A stretch of 64,000 nucleotides of DNA. Source: Janthinobacterium lividum PAMC 25724. GTDB taxonomy: Bacteria > Pseudomonadota > Gammaproteobacteria > Burkholderiales > Burkholderiaceae_D. The translations under genes were made by a program, and so were the position numbers. This document shows, piece after piece, positions 8,400 through 17,637 of this stretch. Each line of letters opens with the position of its first letter. The first letter of the stretch is position 1. The stretch is taken from the NCBI GenBank assembly GCA_000242815.2, contig AHHB01000039.1, forward strand, positions 17,111 to 81,110. Reading direction: 5' to 3'. The notes beneath the pieces were generated by a model, which saw only the letters and a list, made by a program, of their open reading frames with translations, was not told where the DNA came from and searched no databases.

Positions 8400-10313
8400 T
8401 TATTTCCTAGCCAAAAAGTCTTCATCGGAACCCGGCACGGTGTCACCGACATTGTCGGCGTCGTGCAAGGGAACACTGGTGGGTATCGGCGACGGCAGGC
8501 CGAAGGTGGTGGCACCCTCTTCCGCCGCGCTGACGGTGGAACGGAACATGGCAAACAGCTCGCGGCCCATGCCGACGTGGTTCGGCGACAAGTCCGCCGT
8601 TACCAGCGAACGCGCATGCCAGATGTCGGACGGCACCAGCGCTTCAAGCACGCCGGTGAAGGCGTCGAGGCGGATGATGTCGCCATCGCGCACCAGACCG
8701 AGTGGACCGCCGGCGAGGATTTCAGGCGATACATGGATAGCGGCCGGCACCTTGCCCGACGCGCCCGACATGCGGCCATCGGTGACCAGCGCCACCTGGC
8801 GACCCGCATCCTGCAGGTTGGCCAGCGCAGGGGTCAGCGCATGCAGTTCCGGCATGCCGTTGGCGCGCGGGCCCTGGAAGCGCAGCACGGCGACGAAGTC
8901 GCGATCCAGGCTGCCAGCCTTGTAGGCGCTCATGAACTCTTCTTGCGAATTGAAGACCAATGCCGGTGCTTCGACCGTGCGGTGCTGCGGCTTGACGGCC
9001 GAGACCTTCATCACGGCGCGGCCCAGGTTACCTGCGACCAAGACCATGCCGCCGTCCGGCGCGAACGGCTTCGCCGCCGGGCGCAACACGTTTTCATCGG
9101 CGCTGGCGGCCGGTGCATCTTTCCAGAAGACCTTGCCGTCTTCGCCCAGGAACGGTTCCATGCAGTGCGCGCGCAAGCCGTGGCCGAGGATGGTATTGAC
9201 GTCATCGTGCAGCAAGCCGGCGTCGAGCAGTTCGCGGATCAGGTAACCGGTGCCGCCGGCCGCGTGGAAATGGTTGACGTCGGCGTCGCCGTTCGGGTAG
9301 ATACGCGTCAGCATCGGCACGATGGCCGACAGCTCATTGAAATCGTTCCAGTCGATGACGATGCCGGCTGCCTTGGCGATCGCCACCAGGTGCAAGGTGT
9401 GATTGGTCGAGCCGCCCGTGGCGAGCAAGCCCACGACGGCGTTGACGATACATTTCTCGTCAACGATATGACCGACTGGCAAGTAGCTGGCGCTTTGCGC
9501 CGTGATGCCGGCAGCGCGCTGGGCCGCAGCTTTGGTGAGCGCATCGCGCAGCGGCGTGTTCGGCGTGATGAAGGCGGCGCCGGGCAAGTGCAGGCCCATC
9601 ACTTCCATCAGCATCTGGTTGCTGTTCGCCGTGCCATAAAAAGTACAGGTGCCGGCACCGTGGTAAGCCTTGCTTTCACCTTCGAGCAAGTCTTCGCGCG
9701 TGGCCTTGCCTTGTGCATACAACTGGCGCACCTTGGCTTTTTCCTGGTTCGACAGGCCCGACGTCATCGGACCTGCCGGCACGAAGACGGCCGGCAAATG
9801 GCCGAAGTGCAGCGCGCCGATCAACAGGCCCGGCACGATCTTGTCACACACGCCCAGGTACAGGGCCGCATCGAACATATTGTGCGACAGCGCCACAGCC
9901 GTCGACATGGCGATGGTGTCGCGCGAAAACAGCGACAACTCCATGCCCGGCTGGCCTTGCGTCACGCCGTCGCACATGGCGGGCACGCCGCCGGCGAACT
10001 GGGCCACGGCGCCCACTTCGCGCACGGCTTGCTTGATGATTTGCGGGAAACCTTCGAAGGGCTGGTGCGCCGACAGCATGTCGTTGTACGAGGACACGAT
10101 GGCCACGGAAGGCTTCTTGTATTCCTTCAGCGACAGCTTGTCGTTGGCAGGAAAGGCGGCAAAGCCATGCGCCAGGTTGGTGCACGACAAAGCGCCGCGC
10201 TGCACGCCCTGGATGCGGGCCGCATCCAGATGCGCCAGGTAGGCGCCGCGCGATGGCCGGCTGCGCGCGATGATGCGCGCTGTTACGGATTCGACTACTG
10301 GATGCAGCGCCAT
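8400..10313 (-). CDS. edd: Phosphogluconate dehydratase
   Basis: Dehydrates 6-phosphogluconate to KDPG, the first committed Entner-Doudoroff step. The 637-residue protein belongs to the IlvD/Edd family and keeps the cysteines expected to bind its Fe-S cluster: C114 ([10 protein letters not shown]), C156 (GVCDKIVPG) and C223 ([13 protein letters not shown]). The start at 10313 was chosen from the family N-terminus and the AAGGAA at about 10320-10325; the open frame extending to 10517 is upstream non-coding DNA. First gene of edd-eda, divergent from pgi, with a HexR-like site 29 bases upstream of the start. Confidence 0.96.
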   Translation of the reverse strand: MALHPVVESVTARIIARSRPSRGAYLAHLDAARIQGVQRGALSCTNLAHGFAAFPANDKLSLKEYKKPSVAIVSSYNDMLSAHQPFEGFPQIIKQAVREVGAVAQFAGGVPAMCDGVTQGQPGMELSLFSRDTIAMSTAVALSHNMFDAALYLGVCDKIVPGLLIGALHFGHLPAVFVPAGPMTSGLSNQEKAKVRQLYAQGKATREDLLEGESKAYHGAGTCTFYGTANSNQMLMEVMGLHLPGAAFITPNTPLRDALTKAAAQRAAGITAQSASYLPVGHIVDEKCIVNAVVGLLATGGSTNHTLHLVAIAKAAGIVIDWNDFNELSAIVPMLTRIYPNGDADVNHFHAAGGTGYLIRELLDAGLLHDDVNTILGHGLRAHCMEPFLGEDGKVFWKDAPAASADENVLRPAAKPFAPDGGMVLVAGNLGRAVMKVSAVKPQHRTVEAPALVFNSQEEFMSAYKAGSLDRDFVAVLRFQGPRANGMPELHALTPALANLQDAGRQVALVTDGRMSGASGKVPAAIHVSPEILAGGPLGLVRDGDIIRLDAFTGVLEALVPSDIWHARSLVTADLSPNHVGMGRELFAMFRSTVSAAEEGATTFGLPSPIPTSVPLHDADNVGDTVPGSDEDFLARK

Positions 10314-10341
10314 ATGAATTTCCTTAAAAATGAGTATTTCG

Positions 10342-10356
10342 TGAAATTTTACTACA
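10342..10356 (-). promoter_or_regulatory. HexR-like operator before edd
   Basis: On the minus strand the site reads TGTAGTAAAATTTCA, the same 14 leading bases as the site before zwf at 14712. It resembles the published gammaproteobacterial HexR palindrome (TGTAATTAAATTACA type, from memory). It lies 29 bases upstream of the edd start, where a repressor would block transcription. A hexR gene is at 16548. Confidence 0.6.
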
Positions 10357-10531
10357 AAATGGTCGCGCAGAAGCACTCTTGCAGTGGCCAGCGACAGAAA
10401 TAATGCATTTTTACACGACCTTTCAAGGCAAAACAACAACGCCCCACATCCATTCGTCTCGCTTGCTTCTCTATTACAGCAAGCATAAAACCCCAAAAAA
10501 AATACCAAAAATGCCATATTTCCGCATAAAC

Positions 10532-10546
10532 TGTAGTGAAATTACC
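10532..10546 (+). promoter_or_regulatory. HexR-like operator before pgi
   Basis: TGTAGTGAAATTACC, an imperfect palindrome (arms TGTAGT and ATTACC) of the same type as the edd and zwf sites, 103 bases upstream of the pgi start. Confidence 0.55.
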
Positions 10547-10648
10547 TTTTTCTAATGTATTATTCCCACACCAAGGCCGGCACGTCCGTTCGCCAGAATG
10601 AATGCGCTGCGCTCCTTTTAACCGAGACAAGCACCCAAGCCGACCGCC

Positions 10649-12313
10649 ATGCGCCAGCCAGCACCTACTCCTGCCATCACCGCCACCGCCAGTTTCCAGT
10701 CCCTGCAAACGCACAGCGCCAGCCTGCGCGAGGTGCATCTGCGCCAGCTGTTCGCGCTCGATCCCGCGCGTTTTTCCAGCATGACAGTCGATGCGGCAGG
10801 ACTGCTGCTCGATTACTCGAAGAACCGCGTCGACGCCACCGCCATGGCCCTGCTGATGGACCTGGCACGCGAGCGCGGTGTGGAAGCGCAGCGCGAAGCG
10901 ATGTTTACAGGCGAGAAAATCAATCTTACCGAACATCGGGCCGTTCTGCATACCGCCTTGCGCGCACCACGCGGCACCGCCCTGGTGGTCGATGGCCAGG
11001 ATATCGACGCTGACGTGCAAGATGTGCTGCAGCGCATGAAGGCGTTTACGGACAAGGTACGCAATGGCAGCTGGCTCGGCTACACCGGCAAGCCGATTTG
11101 CGACATCGTCAACATCGGCATCGGCGGTTCGGACCTGGGCCCGAAAATGGCCTGCCTGGCACTGCGCTCCTACGCCAACCCGGGCCTGGAAATGCACTTT
11201 GTATCCAACGTCGACGGGCACGACATGGAAGCGACCTTGTCCAAAGTCGATCCCGAAACTACCCTGTTCATCGTTGCATCGAAAACCTTCGTCACGGCCG
11301 AAACCATGCTCAACGCCAACACGGCGCGCGCCTGGTTCCTGCTCGAAGGCGAAGAAAAGGACTTGGCGCAGCACTTCGTGGCCGTCTCGACCAACGTGCA
11401 AGCGATCGTCGATTTCGGCATCGCGCCGGAAAACATGTTCCCGTTCTGGGACTGGGTCGGTGGCCGCTATTCCGTCTGGTCCTCGATCGGCCTGGCCGTG
11501 GCCCTGTCCGTGGGCTTTGAATACTTCAGCGATTTCCTCGCCGGCGCGCATGCGATGGATCAGCACTTCCGCCAGGCGCCACTGGAGCAAAATATGCCCG
11601 TGCTGCTGGCCATGGTGGGCTTCTGGAACCGCCAGTTCCTCGACTGCGACTCCGTTTCCATCGCCCCCTATCACCAGGACTTGAGCCGCTTTGCCGCCTA
11701 CTTGCAACAACTGGACATGGAAAGCAACGGCAAGCGCGTCACCAAGGATGGCCTGCCCGTCGACGTGCCGACCGGTCCCGTGATCTGGGGCGATTGCGGC
11801 ACGAATGCGCAGCACGCATATTTCCAGCTGCTGCACCAGGGCAGCGACATCACGCCCATCGACTTCATCGCTGCCCTGCGCGCCACGCACGATTTGCCGG
11901 GCCACCATGACGCCTTGCTGGCTAACTGTTTCGCCCAGTCGGAAGCCTTTATGACGGGCAAGACGGGCGACGAAGTGCGCATGGACCTGCAGGCGCAGGG
12001 CTTGCCGGAAAGCGAAGTCGAGGCGCTGGTGCCGCACAAGACCTTCCCCGGCAATCGCCCCAGCAATACGATTCTGATGGACCAGCTGACCCCGACCACG
12101 CTGGGCGCCCTGATCGCGCTGTACGAACACAAGACGTTCGTGCAAGGCGTCCTGTGGAACGTCAACAGTTTCGACCAGTGGGGCGTGGAACTGGGCAAGG
12201 TACTGGCCAAGAAAATCCAGGCCGAACTGACGGGAGTAGCCCGTCCCGAACACCACGACAGCTCAACGAATGGCTTGATCGCCCTGGCCAAGGCCGCAAA
12301 AGCCGCATATTAA
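10649..12313 (+). CDS. pgi: Glucose-6-phosphate isomerase
   Basis: Interconverts glucose-6-phosphate and fructose-6-phosphate; cytoplasmic. The 554-residue protein has the PGI signatures GIGGSDLGPKM, SKTFVTAETMLNA, the WDWVGGRYSVWSSIGL block, GDCGTNAQHAYFQLLHQG (catalytic His region) and a C-terminal FDQWGVELGKVL. Length agrees with the family (about 550). Followed after 10 bases by an SMP-30-type lactonase on the same strand, probably one operon. A HexR-like site upstream suggests co-control with edd-eda and zwf. Confidence 0.97.
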   Translation: MRQPAPTPAITATASFQSLQTHSASLREVHLRQLFALDPARFSSMTVDAAGLLLDYSKNRVDATAMALLMDLARERGVEAQREAMFTGEKINLTEHRAVLHTALRAPRGTALVVDGQDIDADVQDVLQRMKAFTDKVRNGSWLGYTGKPICDIVNIGIGGSDLGPKMACLALRSYANPGLEMHFVSNVDGHDMEATLSKVDPETTLFIVASKTFVTAETMLNANTARAWFLLEGEEKDLAQHFVAVSTNVQAIVDFGIAPENMFPFWDWVGGRYSVWSSIGLAVALSVGFEYFSDFLAGAHAMDQHFRQAPLEQNMPVLLAMVGFWNRQFLDCDSVSIAPYHQDLSRFAAYLQQLDMESNGKRVTKDGLPVDVPTGPVIWGDCGTNAQHAYFQLLHQGSDITPIDFIAALRATHDLPGHHDALLANCFAQSEAFMTGKTGDEVRMDLQAQGLPESEVEALVPHKTFPGNRPSNTILMDQLTPTTLGALIALYEHKTFVQGVLWNVNSFDQWGVELGKVLAKKIQAELTGVARPEHHDSSTNGLIALAKAAKAAY

Positions 12314-12323
12314 AGAGAGATAG

Positions 12324-13220
12324 ATGAATATTTACGAGATCAAAGCAGTCAGCGACAAGCCCATGCAAGTGGGCGAATGCCCGCTATGGCATGGCAAGGA
12401 AGCGGCCCTGTACTGGGTCGACATCGATGGCCGCGCCGTACATCGTTTGCACCCGGCCAGCGGCCAGCAGGCGCAATGGAGTATGCCGACGGAGCCGTCG
12501 GCACTGGCTATCAATGCCGGAGGCGGTCTGATCGTGGCCTTGCGCAGCGGCTTCGCCCACCTCGACACCAAGACAGGCAGCTTGGCGCAAATCGCTCCCG
12601 CGCCATTCGACGTTGCCACCACGCGCTTCAACGATGGCAAGGTCGACCCAAGCGGCCGCTTCTGGGTTGGCACGATTTTCGAACCACGCAGCGCCGCTGC
12701 AGCAGAAATGTTCGTACTGGAAAAAGGGCAGGTACGCAAGGTCTGGTCCGGCGGCATGACGGTATCGAACGGCCTCGGCTTCAGCCCGGACGGGCGCACC
12801 ATGTACCACTCAGATACCACTACGCACCGCATCGATCGCTTTGATTTCGATGCAGCCACGGGAGCTATTTCCGAAGCGCAACCATTCCAGCGCTTCTCCA
12901 CCGACAAAAAAGCGGCGGACTATGGCGGGCGCCCGGACGGCGCGGCCGTCGACAGCGAAGGCAATTACTGGTCGGCCATGTTTGAAGGCGGAAAAATTTT
13001 ACGCTTCGCCCCCGACGGCCACCTGCTGGGCGAAATTACCGTGCCCGTGCGCTGCCCTACCATGGTGACGTTTGGCGGCCCCGACCTGCGCACCCTGTAC
13101 ATCACCAGCGCCAGCCACAACCGCTCAGCTACCGAGCTTGCCGACTATCCGCTAACGGGCCACGTGCTGTCCGTGCGCGTGGACGTGGCGGGCCAGCCGG
13201 AAACGCCGTACCAGGCGTAA
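12324..13220 (+). CDS. SMP-30/gluconolactonase-family lactonase
   Basis: A 298-residue six-bladed beta-propeller enzyme of the SMP-30/gluconolactonase/Luciferin-regenerating family. Expected metal ligands and substrate contacts are present: E18 (VGECPLW), N103-D104 (RFNDGK), N149 (VSNGLGF) and D205 (GGRPDGAAVD). Family members hydrolyse sugar lactones such as gluconolactone. It follows pgi by 10 bases and sits among zwf, edd and eda, so it may open 6-phosphogluconolactone or gluconolactone in the same route; no classical pgl gene is visible in the window. The exact substrate is inference. Confidence 0.87.
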   Translation: MNIYEIKAVSDKPMQVGECPLWHGKEAALYWVDIDGRAVHRLHPASGQQAQWSMPTEPSALAINAGGGLIVALRSGFAHLDTKTGSLAQIAPAPFDVATTRFNDGKVDPSGRFWVGTIFEPRSAAAAEMFVLEKGQVRKVWSGGMTVSNGLGFSPDGRTMYHSDTTTHRIDRFDFDAATGAISEAQPFQRFSTDKKAADYGGRPDGAAVDSEGNYWSAMFEGGKILRFAPDGHLLGEITVPVRCPTMVTFGGPDLRTLYITSASHNRSATELADYPLTGHVLSVRVDVAGQPETPYQA

Positions 13221-13226
13221 CAATAC

Positions 13227-13316
13227 CGGGGTCAAACCCTCAATAATAATACCGGGGTCAGACCCTCAATGCCGCCAACTCAGGGGCTTGTGCTGTCGCC
13301 CCGGGGGTCTGACCCC
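13227..13316. repeat. GGGGTCAGACCC palindromic repeat, with a partial tandem copy
   Basis: Two near-identical openings, CCGGGGTCAAACCCTCAAT and CCGGGGTCAGACCCTCAAT, follow each other at about 13227 and 13252. The second pairs with GGGTCTGACCCC ending at 13316. It lies between convergent genes (the lactonase and cheV) and is followed by the family's usual TTGGGTT tail. Member of the window-wide REP-like family. Confidence 0.6.
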
Positions 13317-13339
13317 AGCTTTTCGACCTTGGGTTGAAA

Positions 13340-14293
13340 TTACCGGGCCAGCACTTTGCGGATGGTGTCAGCCAATTCCGCTGCCACAAACTTGGCCACA
13401 TAACCGTCTGCGCCCACGCCCTTGACGTGGTCTTCGTTGGTCGAGCCCGTCAAAGACGAGTGAATCACCACGGGGATGTTGGAGAAGCGGCCATCGTTCT
13501 TGATGTTGCGCGTCAAGGTGAAACCATCCATTTCCGGCATTTCCAGATCCGTCAGCACCAGCGCGACCTTGTCTTTCGCCGTCTTGCCTTCGGTCGCCGC
13601 CTGGGCCGAGATCGCCTGCAGGCGCTCCCATGCTTCCTTGCCCGTCTTGGTCATGATGAACGGTACGCCCATCGCTTCGAGACCCTTTTCGATCAGCGAG
13701 CGGGCCAGCGAGGAATCATCGGCCGCAAGGATCACGGCACCGGCCGGCAAGCGCACTTGCGGGCCGATACTGTTCTTGTCCACGTCCGGGTCGCCCGACG
13801 GCAGCACGTCGCGCAAGATTTGCTCTACGTCCAGCACTTGCGCCAGGCGCGTCTTGTCCGTGTCGCCATCGAGGCGCGCGATACTGGTGACGAGGCCGCC
13901 ACCGACGCTCGATTCGGCCGACAGCACCTGATTCCATTCCAGGCGCACGATTTCATCGACCTCTTCCACGGCAAACGCCTGTGTCGAGCGGGCAAATTCG
14001 GTCACCATCAGGATCTTCAAGCCGCTGCTCTTGCAACCGACCGCCATCGGCAAGTCGATCACGGGCACGATTTGGCCACGGATATTGACCACACCGAGCA
14101 TGTGCGGGTGCGAACCGGCGACTGCGGTGATGGCCGGCATTTCCATGATTTCACGGACTTTGAACACATTGATGCCGAACAGTTCGCGGCTGGTCGAGTG
14201 ATCACTGGTGCCCAGCTTGAACAGGAACAGTTCGAATTTGTTATTGCCTGTCAGGCTGGTGCGTTCATCGACATCTTGCTGCATTGAATTCAT
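13340..14293 (-). CDS. cheV: Chemotaxis coupling protein CheV
   Basis: Couples chemoreceptors to CheA, with an extra phosphorylatable receiver for adaptation. The 317-residue protein has an N-terminal CheW domain (about 20-165, with GINVFKVREIM and VVNIRGQIVPVIDL) and a C-terminal receiver domain (about 188-315) with acidic pair D192-D193, phospho-acceptor D249 (LVLTDLEMPEMDGF) and the KFVA region near the end in place of a clean KP motif. The start at 14293 has AAGGGGA seven bases upstream; an ATG at 14314 lacks this. Single gene, diverging from zwf. Partners would be the flagellar and MCP genes further along. Confidence 0.93.
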   Translation of the reverse strand: MNSMQQDVDERTSLTGNNKFELFLFKLGTSDHSTSRELFGINVFKVREIMEMPAITAVAGSHPHMLGVVNIRGQIVPVIDLPMAVGCKSSGLKILMVTEFARSTQAFAVEEVDEIVRLEWNQVLSAESSVGGGLVTSIARLDGDTDKTRLAQVLDVEQILRDVLPSGDPDVDKNSIGPQVRLPAGAVILAADDSSLARSLIEKGLEAMGVPFIMTKTGKEAWERLQAISAQAATEGKTAKDKVALVLTDLEMPEMDGFTLTRNIKNDGRFSNIPVVIHSSLTGSTNEDHVKGVGADGYVAKFVAAELADTIRKVLAR

Positions 14294-14844
14294 TGTGTCC
14301 CCTTGAGCCGTCATGTAAAGTTAAGCTGCCTACCCGTGATGCTGCTGGCAGCGCCAACTACACGTCGCACGTACGCCGGACGGCGGGTTCGGGGCATGGC
14401 CGGCGCTGCGTTTCAGTGTAGTTCGTACGACCAATAGTTGCTATCGTTTCGGCTCCAATTATACGGTTTTTTACTTTCCTTAAAGCTACTTTACGCTGCC
14501 AACAGCGATCCTGAAAGCATTTCTTGACTTGCTTGTTGCTACAACGCAAATGATGATGAAGAGAATCGAAAATTTCCCTGGCAACCATGGTAGCTTTGAA
14601 AAGTCCGCTGCCAGGCGTGCCCGCGTACCTGCACCGGCGAACGGCATATAATGCGCTTGCGGGCGCCAGTGGCAAGCAGACAGGGCTAAACTACGACGCC
14701 AGACCATGGGATGTAGTAAAATTTCTTGCAATTGCCTGTTCTGCGTAGTAAATTTACACCATCGAATATAGTAGCGACAGACTGGCACTTCCGGTCGGCC
14801 TCCTCCCCGTTCCGGCTCTTTTACTTTTGCGACGACACTCACTT
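14294..14844. promoter_or_regulatory. Divergent cheV/zwf control region
   Basis: A 551-base gene-free stretch. The zwf-proximal part holds two HexR-like sites at 14712 and 14744. The rest is mixed-composition DNA with short open frames lacking start signals or family resemblance; I see no RNA gene or repeat in it. Confidence 0.5.
14712..14758 (+). promoter_or_regulatory. Tandem HexR-like operators before zwf
   Basis: TGTAGTAAAATTTCT at 14712-14726 and CGTAGTAAATTTACA at 14744-14758. Their starts are 32 bases apart, about three helical turns, so two regulator dimers could bind the same face. They lie 86-133 bases upstream of the zwf start. The first shares 14 bases with the edd site. Confidence 0.6.
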
Positions 14845-16317
14845 ATGGCACTTACCGATTTTGACCTGGTCCTGTTTGGCGGCAGCGGCGATTTAGCAAT
14901 GCGCAAGTTGCTGCCTGCAATGTATGCGCGCGACGTCGCCAACGATTTGCCGCCGACGGCGCGCATCATCTGCGTGGGCCGCCAGGACAGCGGCCAGGAT
15001 GCGTTCTTGAACATGGTGGAGAGCAACTCGCGCCCCCATATCAAGGCCAGCACCCTCAATGCCGCCACCTGGAGCAAGTTTTGCGCGCGCATCGTGTATG
15101 TGTCGCTCAACGCCAGCGATGCGGCCACGTACGCGCCGCTGGTCGAAGCGCTGCGCGGCGATGCCGACCTGACGCGCGTGTACTACCTGGCCACGCCGCC
15201 GCACCTGTTTGCCTTGATCTGCGATAACTTGAAAGACAACGGCCTGGTGACGCCGAATTCGCGCGTCGTACTGGAAAAACCGCTGGGCCGCGACCTGGCC
15301 AGCGCCAAGCAGATCAATGCTGAAGTGGGCAAAGTCTTCCAAGAGTCGCAGATCTACCGTATCGACCATTACCTGGGCAAGGAAACTGTGCAGAACTTGC
15401 TGGCCCTGCGCTTTGGCAATATCCTTTTCGAGCCGCTCTGGCGCCGGGAATGGATTTCCGACGTGCAGATCACCATCGCCGAGAAACTGGGCGTAGGCAA
15501 CCGCATGGGTTATTACGACACCTCGGGCGCACTGCGCGACATGCTGCAAAACCACTTGCTGCAACTGCTGTGCATCGTCGCCATGGAACCGCCGACCTCA
15601 ATCGCACCGGACGCCGTGCGCGATGAAAAGCTGCAAGTGCTGCGCTCACTGAAAAAATTCACGCCCACTACCCTGGCGCAAAACATCGTGCGTGGCCAAT
15701 ACCGCGCCGGTCACGTCGACGGCGCCACCGTGCCGAGCTACCGCGACGAGCCGGACGCGCCAGAGCATTCGCGCACCGAGACTTTCGTCGCGCTGAAGGC
15801 GGAAATCGACACCTGGCGCTGGGCTGGCGTGCCGTTCTACCTGCGCACGGGCAAGCGCATGGCCGACAGCCTGGCCGAGATCGTCGTGCGCTTCAAGCAG
15901 ATCCCGCACTCGATCTTCAACCAGCCGACGTCCAGCTTCCAGCCGAACTGCCTGGTGATCCGTCTGCAGCCGGACGAAGGCTTGCGCATGAATCTGATGG
16001 CGAAAACCCCGGGCGACGGCATGCGCTTGAAACCGGCAGAACTGGAACTCGATTTCCGCGAATCGTTCAAGACCCCGCGCATGGATGCCTACGAGCGCCT
16101 GCTGCTCGACGTCCTGCGCGGCCAACTGACCCTGTTCATGCGCGGTGATGAACTGGAAGCGGCCTGGGAATGGGTCGAACCGATACTCGAGAACTGGGAA
16201 CAGAACGACAGTGCGCCGATTCCCTACACGGCCGGTACCTGGGGCCCGGCTGCGGCCAGCGCCCTGATCGGGCGCGATGGCTTGCAGTGGCGTGAAGAAG
16301 CCTTACCCGAGGATTAA
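14845..16317 (+). CDS. zwf: Glucose-6-phosphate dehydrogenase
   Basis: Oxidises glucose-6-phosphate to 6-phosphogluconolactone with NADP(H), feeding the Entner-Doudoroff and pentose phosphate routes. The 490-residue protein has the nucleotide-binding FGGSGDLAMRKL (11-22), the EKPLGRDL strand (144-151) and the active-site RIDHYLGKE (172-180). Length matches family members (about 490). The start at 14845 gives MALTDFDLVLFGGSGDLA; the open frame from 14827 adds unlikely residues. Followed by hexR and tal on the same strand after repeat-bearing gaps of about 230 bases. Confidence 0.97.
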   Translation: MALTDFDLVLFGGSGDLAMRKLLPAMYARDVANDLPPTARIICVGRQDSGQDAFLNMVESNSRPHIKASTLNAATWSKFCARIVYVSLNASDAATYAPLVEALRGDADLTRVYYLATPPHLFALICDNLKDNGLVTPNSRVVLEKPLGRDLASAKQINAEVGKVFQESQIYRIDHYLGKETVQNLLALRFGNILFEPLWRREWISDVQITIAEKLGVGNRMGYYDTSGALRDMLQNHLLQLLCIVAMEPPTSIAPDAVRDEKLQVLRSLKKFTPTTLAQNIVRGQYRAGHVDGATVPSYRDEPDAPEHSRTETFVALKAEIDTWRWAGVPFYLRTGKRMADSLAEIVVRFKQIPHSIFNQPTSSFQPNCLVIRLQPDEGLRMNLMAKTPGDGMRLKPAELELDFRESFKTPRMDAYERLLLDVLRGQLTLFMRGDELEAAWEWVEPILENWEQNDSAPIPYTAGTWGPAAASALIGRDGLQWREEALPED

Positions 16318-16455
16318 CAGGCAACGCCATAGCCTGCCCTTGCAAGGCCATACCGTAACGCAGGCGTGGAGCGGTGCTCCACGAAATCCCTGTTCCACTG
16401 CATCTTGAAGACTGAGACAGTGAATATCTGACTAAAGCCAGGACGGCAGAAATGC

Positions 16456-16486
16456 CGGGGTCGGACCCTGAGGGTCCGACCCCGGA
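16456..16486. repeat. REP-like palindrome between zwf and hexR
   Basis: A perfect inverted repeat with 14-base arms (CCGGGGTCGGACCC and its complement) around a TGA loop, followed by the family tail TTTTGGGGTG. It lies in the zwf-hexR gap and could stall or terminate read-through. Confidence 0.7.
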
Positions 16487-16547
16487 ACTTGCTTTTGGGG
16501 TGAAGAAGGACGCCAACTCAACGGGCATTAAGCCAGAAAATTAATCA

Positions 16548-17402
16548 ATGCTACTCGACTCCATCCGCACCCAGCTCGATTCTCTCTCCAAGTCGGAGAA
16601 AAAGGTCGCGCTGGCCGTGCTTGACCAGCCTAACCAGACGGTCAGCCAGAACATCACCGCGTTGGCGAAAAGCGCGCAGGTGTCGGAACCGACCGTGGTG
16701 CGCTTTTGCCGCACCCTGGGCTATGACGGCTGGCATGAATTCAAGCTCAAGCTGGCGCAGGGCCTGGCGCTGGCCATGCCCGGTGCGAACGAGCAGCCGA
16801 CGCAGGACGACTTGGCAGCCGATCTGGTAAATAAAATCTGCAGCCGCTCGATCAACACCCTGCTCGACCTGCGCAACAACCTGAACCCGGAAGCGATCCA
16901 GCGCGCGCTCGACATCCTGTCGCGCGCCAGCAAGATCGAATTCTATGGCCAGGGCACGTCGGGCATCGTGGCGGCCGACGCGCAACACAAGTTCTTCCGC
17001 TCGGGCGTGCCGACGGTCGCCTACAGCGACCCGAACATCCACAGCATCGCCGCAGCCCTGCTGCGCGGCGGCGACTGCCTGGTAGCCATCTCGCAGCGCG
17101 GCAACAGCCCCGCCCTGGTGCGCTCAGTGAAACTGGCGCGCCGCGGCGGTGCCGACGTCGTCGTACTGGCGCCATCGGGCACGCCGCTGGCCGACCTGGC
17201 GACCGTGCTGATCCCGATCGACTTGGTATTCAATACCGATCCCTACACACCGATTTCCGCCCGCCTGGCCTACCTGGTGGTGATCGACGTGCTGGCCGTG
17301 GGACTGGCCCTGCAGCGCGGGCCAGAATTTCGCAAGAAGATGCAGAACGCGCAGAAGGCGCTGCAGGAATTCGACATGCAGTTCGACTCTTTTATTGGCT
17401 AG
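16548..17402 (+). CDS. hexR: HexR-type transcriptional regulator (RpiR/MurR family)
   Basis: Regulator of central sugar catabolism that in proteobacteria releases DNA on binding KDPG. The 284-residue protein has an N-terminal RpiR helix-turn-helix (residues 1-77, with ITALAKSAQVSEPTVVRFCRTLGYDGWHEF) and a C-terminal SIS sugar-phosphate domain (about 120-260; GQGTSGIVAADAQHKF, ISQRGNSPALVRSVK). It sits between zwf and tal and near edd-eda and pgi, the usual HexR targets, and HexR-like operators precede three of them. The family is clear; the HexR name relies on context. Confidence 0.9.
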   Translation: MLLDSIRTQLDSLSKSEKKVALAVLDQPNQTVSQNITALAKSAQVSEPTVVRFCRTLGYDGWHEFKLKLAQGLALAMPGANEQPTQDDLAADLVNKICSRSINTLLDLRNNLNPEAIQRALDILSRASKIEFYGQGTSGIVAADAQHKFFRSGVPTVAYSDPNIHSIAAALLRGGDCLVAISQRGNSPALVRSVKLARRGGADVVVLAPSGTPLADLATVLIPIDLVFNTDPYTPISARLAYLVVIDVLAVGLALQRGPEFRKKMQNAQKALQEFDMQFDSFIG

Positions 17403-17413
17403 ATGGCATAAAT

Positions 17414-17443
17414 CCGGGGCCCGACCCGGCGGGTCTGCCCCCG
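17414..17443. repeat. Degenerate REP-like palindrome after hexR
   Basis: CCGGGGCCCGACCC pairs imperfectly with GGGTCTGCCCCCGG, a decayed member of the GGGGTCnGACCC family, 11 bases after the hexR stop. Confidence 0.5.
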
Positions 17444-17520
17444 GCTCCCAATTTTGGGCGGCAAGACAAGCGTTCCCTCCCGCCACGGATACCGCCTGCT
17501 TTACCCCAAAAGCCACAACT

Positions 17521-17550
17521 GGGGTCGGCCCCTGAGGGTCCGACCCCGGC
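17521..17550. repeat. REP-like palindrome before tal
   Basis: GGGGTCGGCCCC-TGA-GGGTCCGACCCC with one mismatched pair, then the family tail CCCTTGGGTT. Second family member in the 235-base hexR-tal gap. Confidence 0.6.
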
Positions 17551-17637
17551 ACTTTAGCCCTTGGGTTAAAAGCGCCGCCACCGTCCCGCATTCGGTACAA
17601 TAGCCTGGCAAGCCCTTTCACTCTCTCCTGAGCAGCC

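Larger units (their letters stand above)
10314..10648. promoter_or_regulatory. Divergent edd/pgi control region
   Basis: A 335-base AT-richer region between divergent sugar genes. It holds two 15-bp HexR-like sites, one near each gene, and presumably both promoters. TATTAT at about 10557-10562 could be the pgi -10. I see no coding content. Confidence 0.6.

Noticed and set aside
8463..10403. A 646-codon open frame on + opposite edd
   Set aside because: It is the antisense shadow of a highly conserved GC-rich gene; its translation is low-complexity Arg/His/Gln-rich with no family resemblance.
10352..12256. A 634-codon open frame opposite pgi
   Set aside because: Antisense shadow of pgi and of the pgi control region.
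14358..14842. Small genes in the cheV-zwf gap
   Set aside because: Open frames there lack ribosome-binding sites, have gene-unlike composition and overlap the zwf operators.
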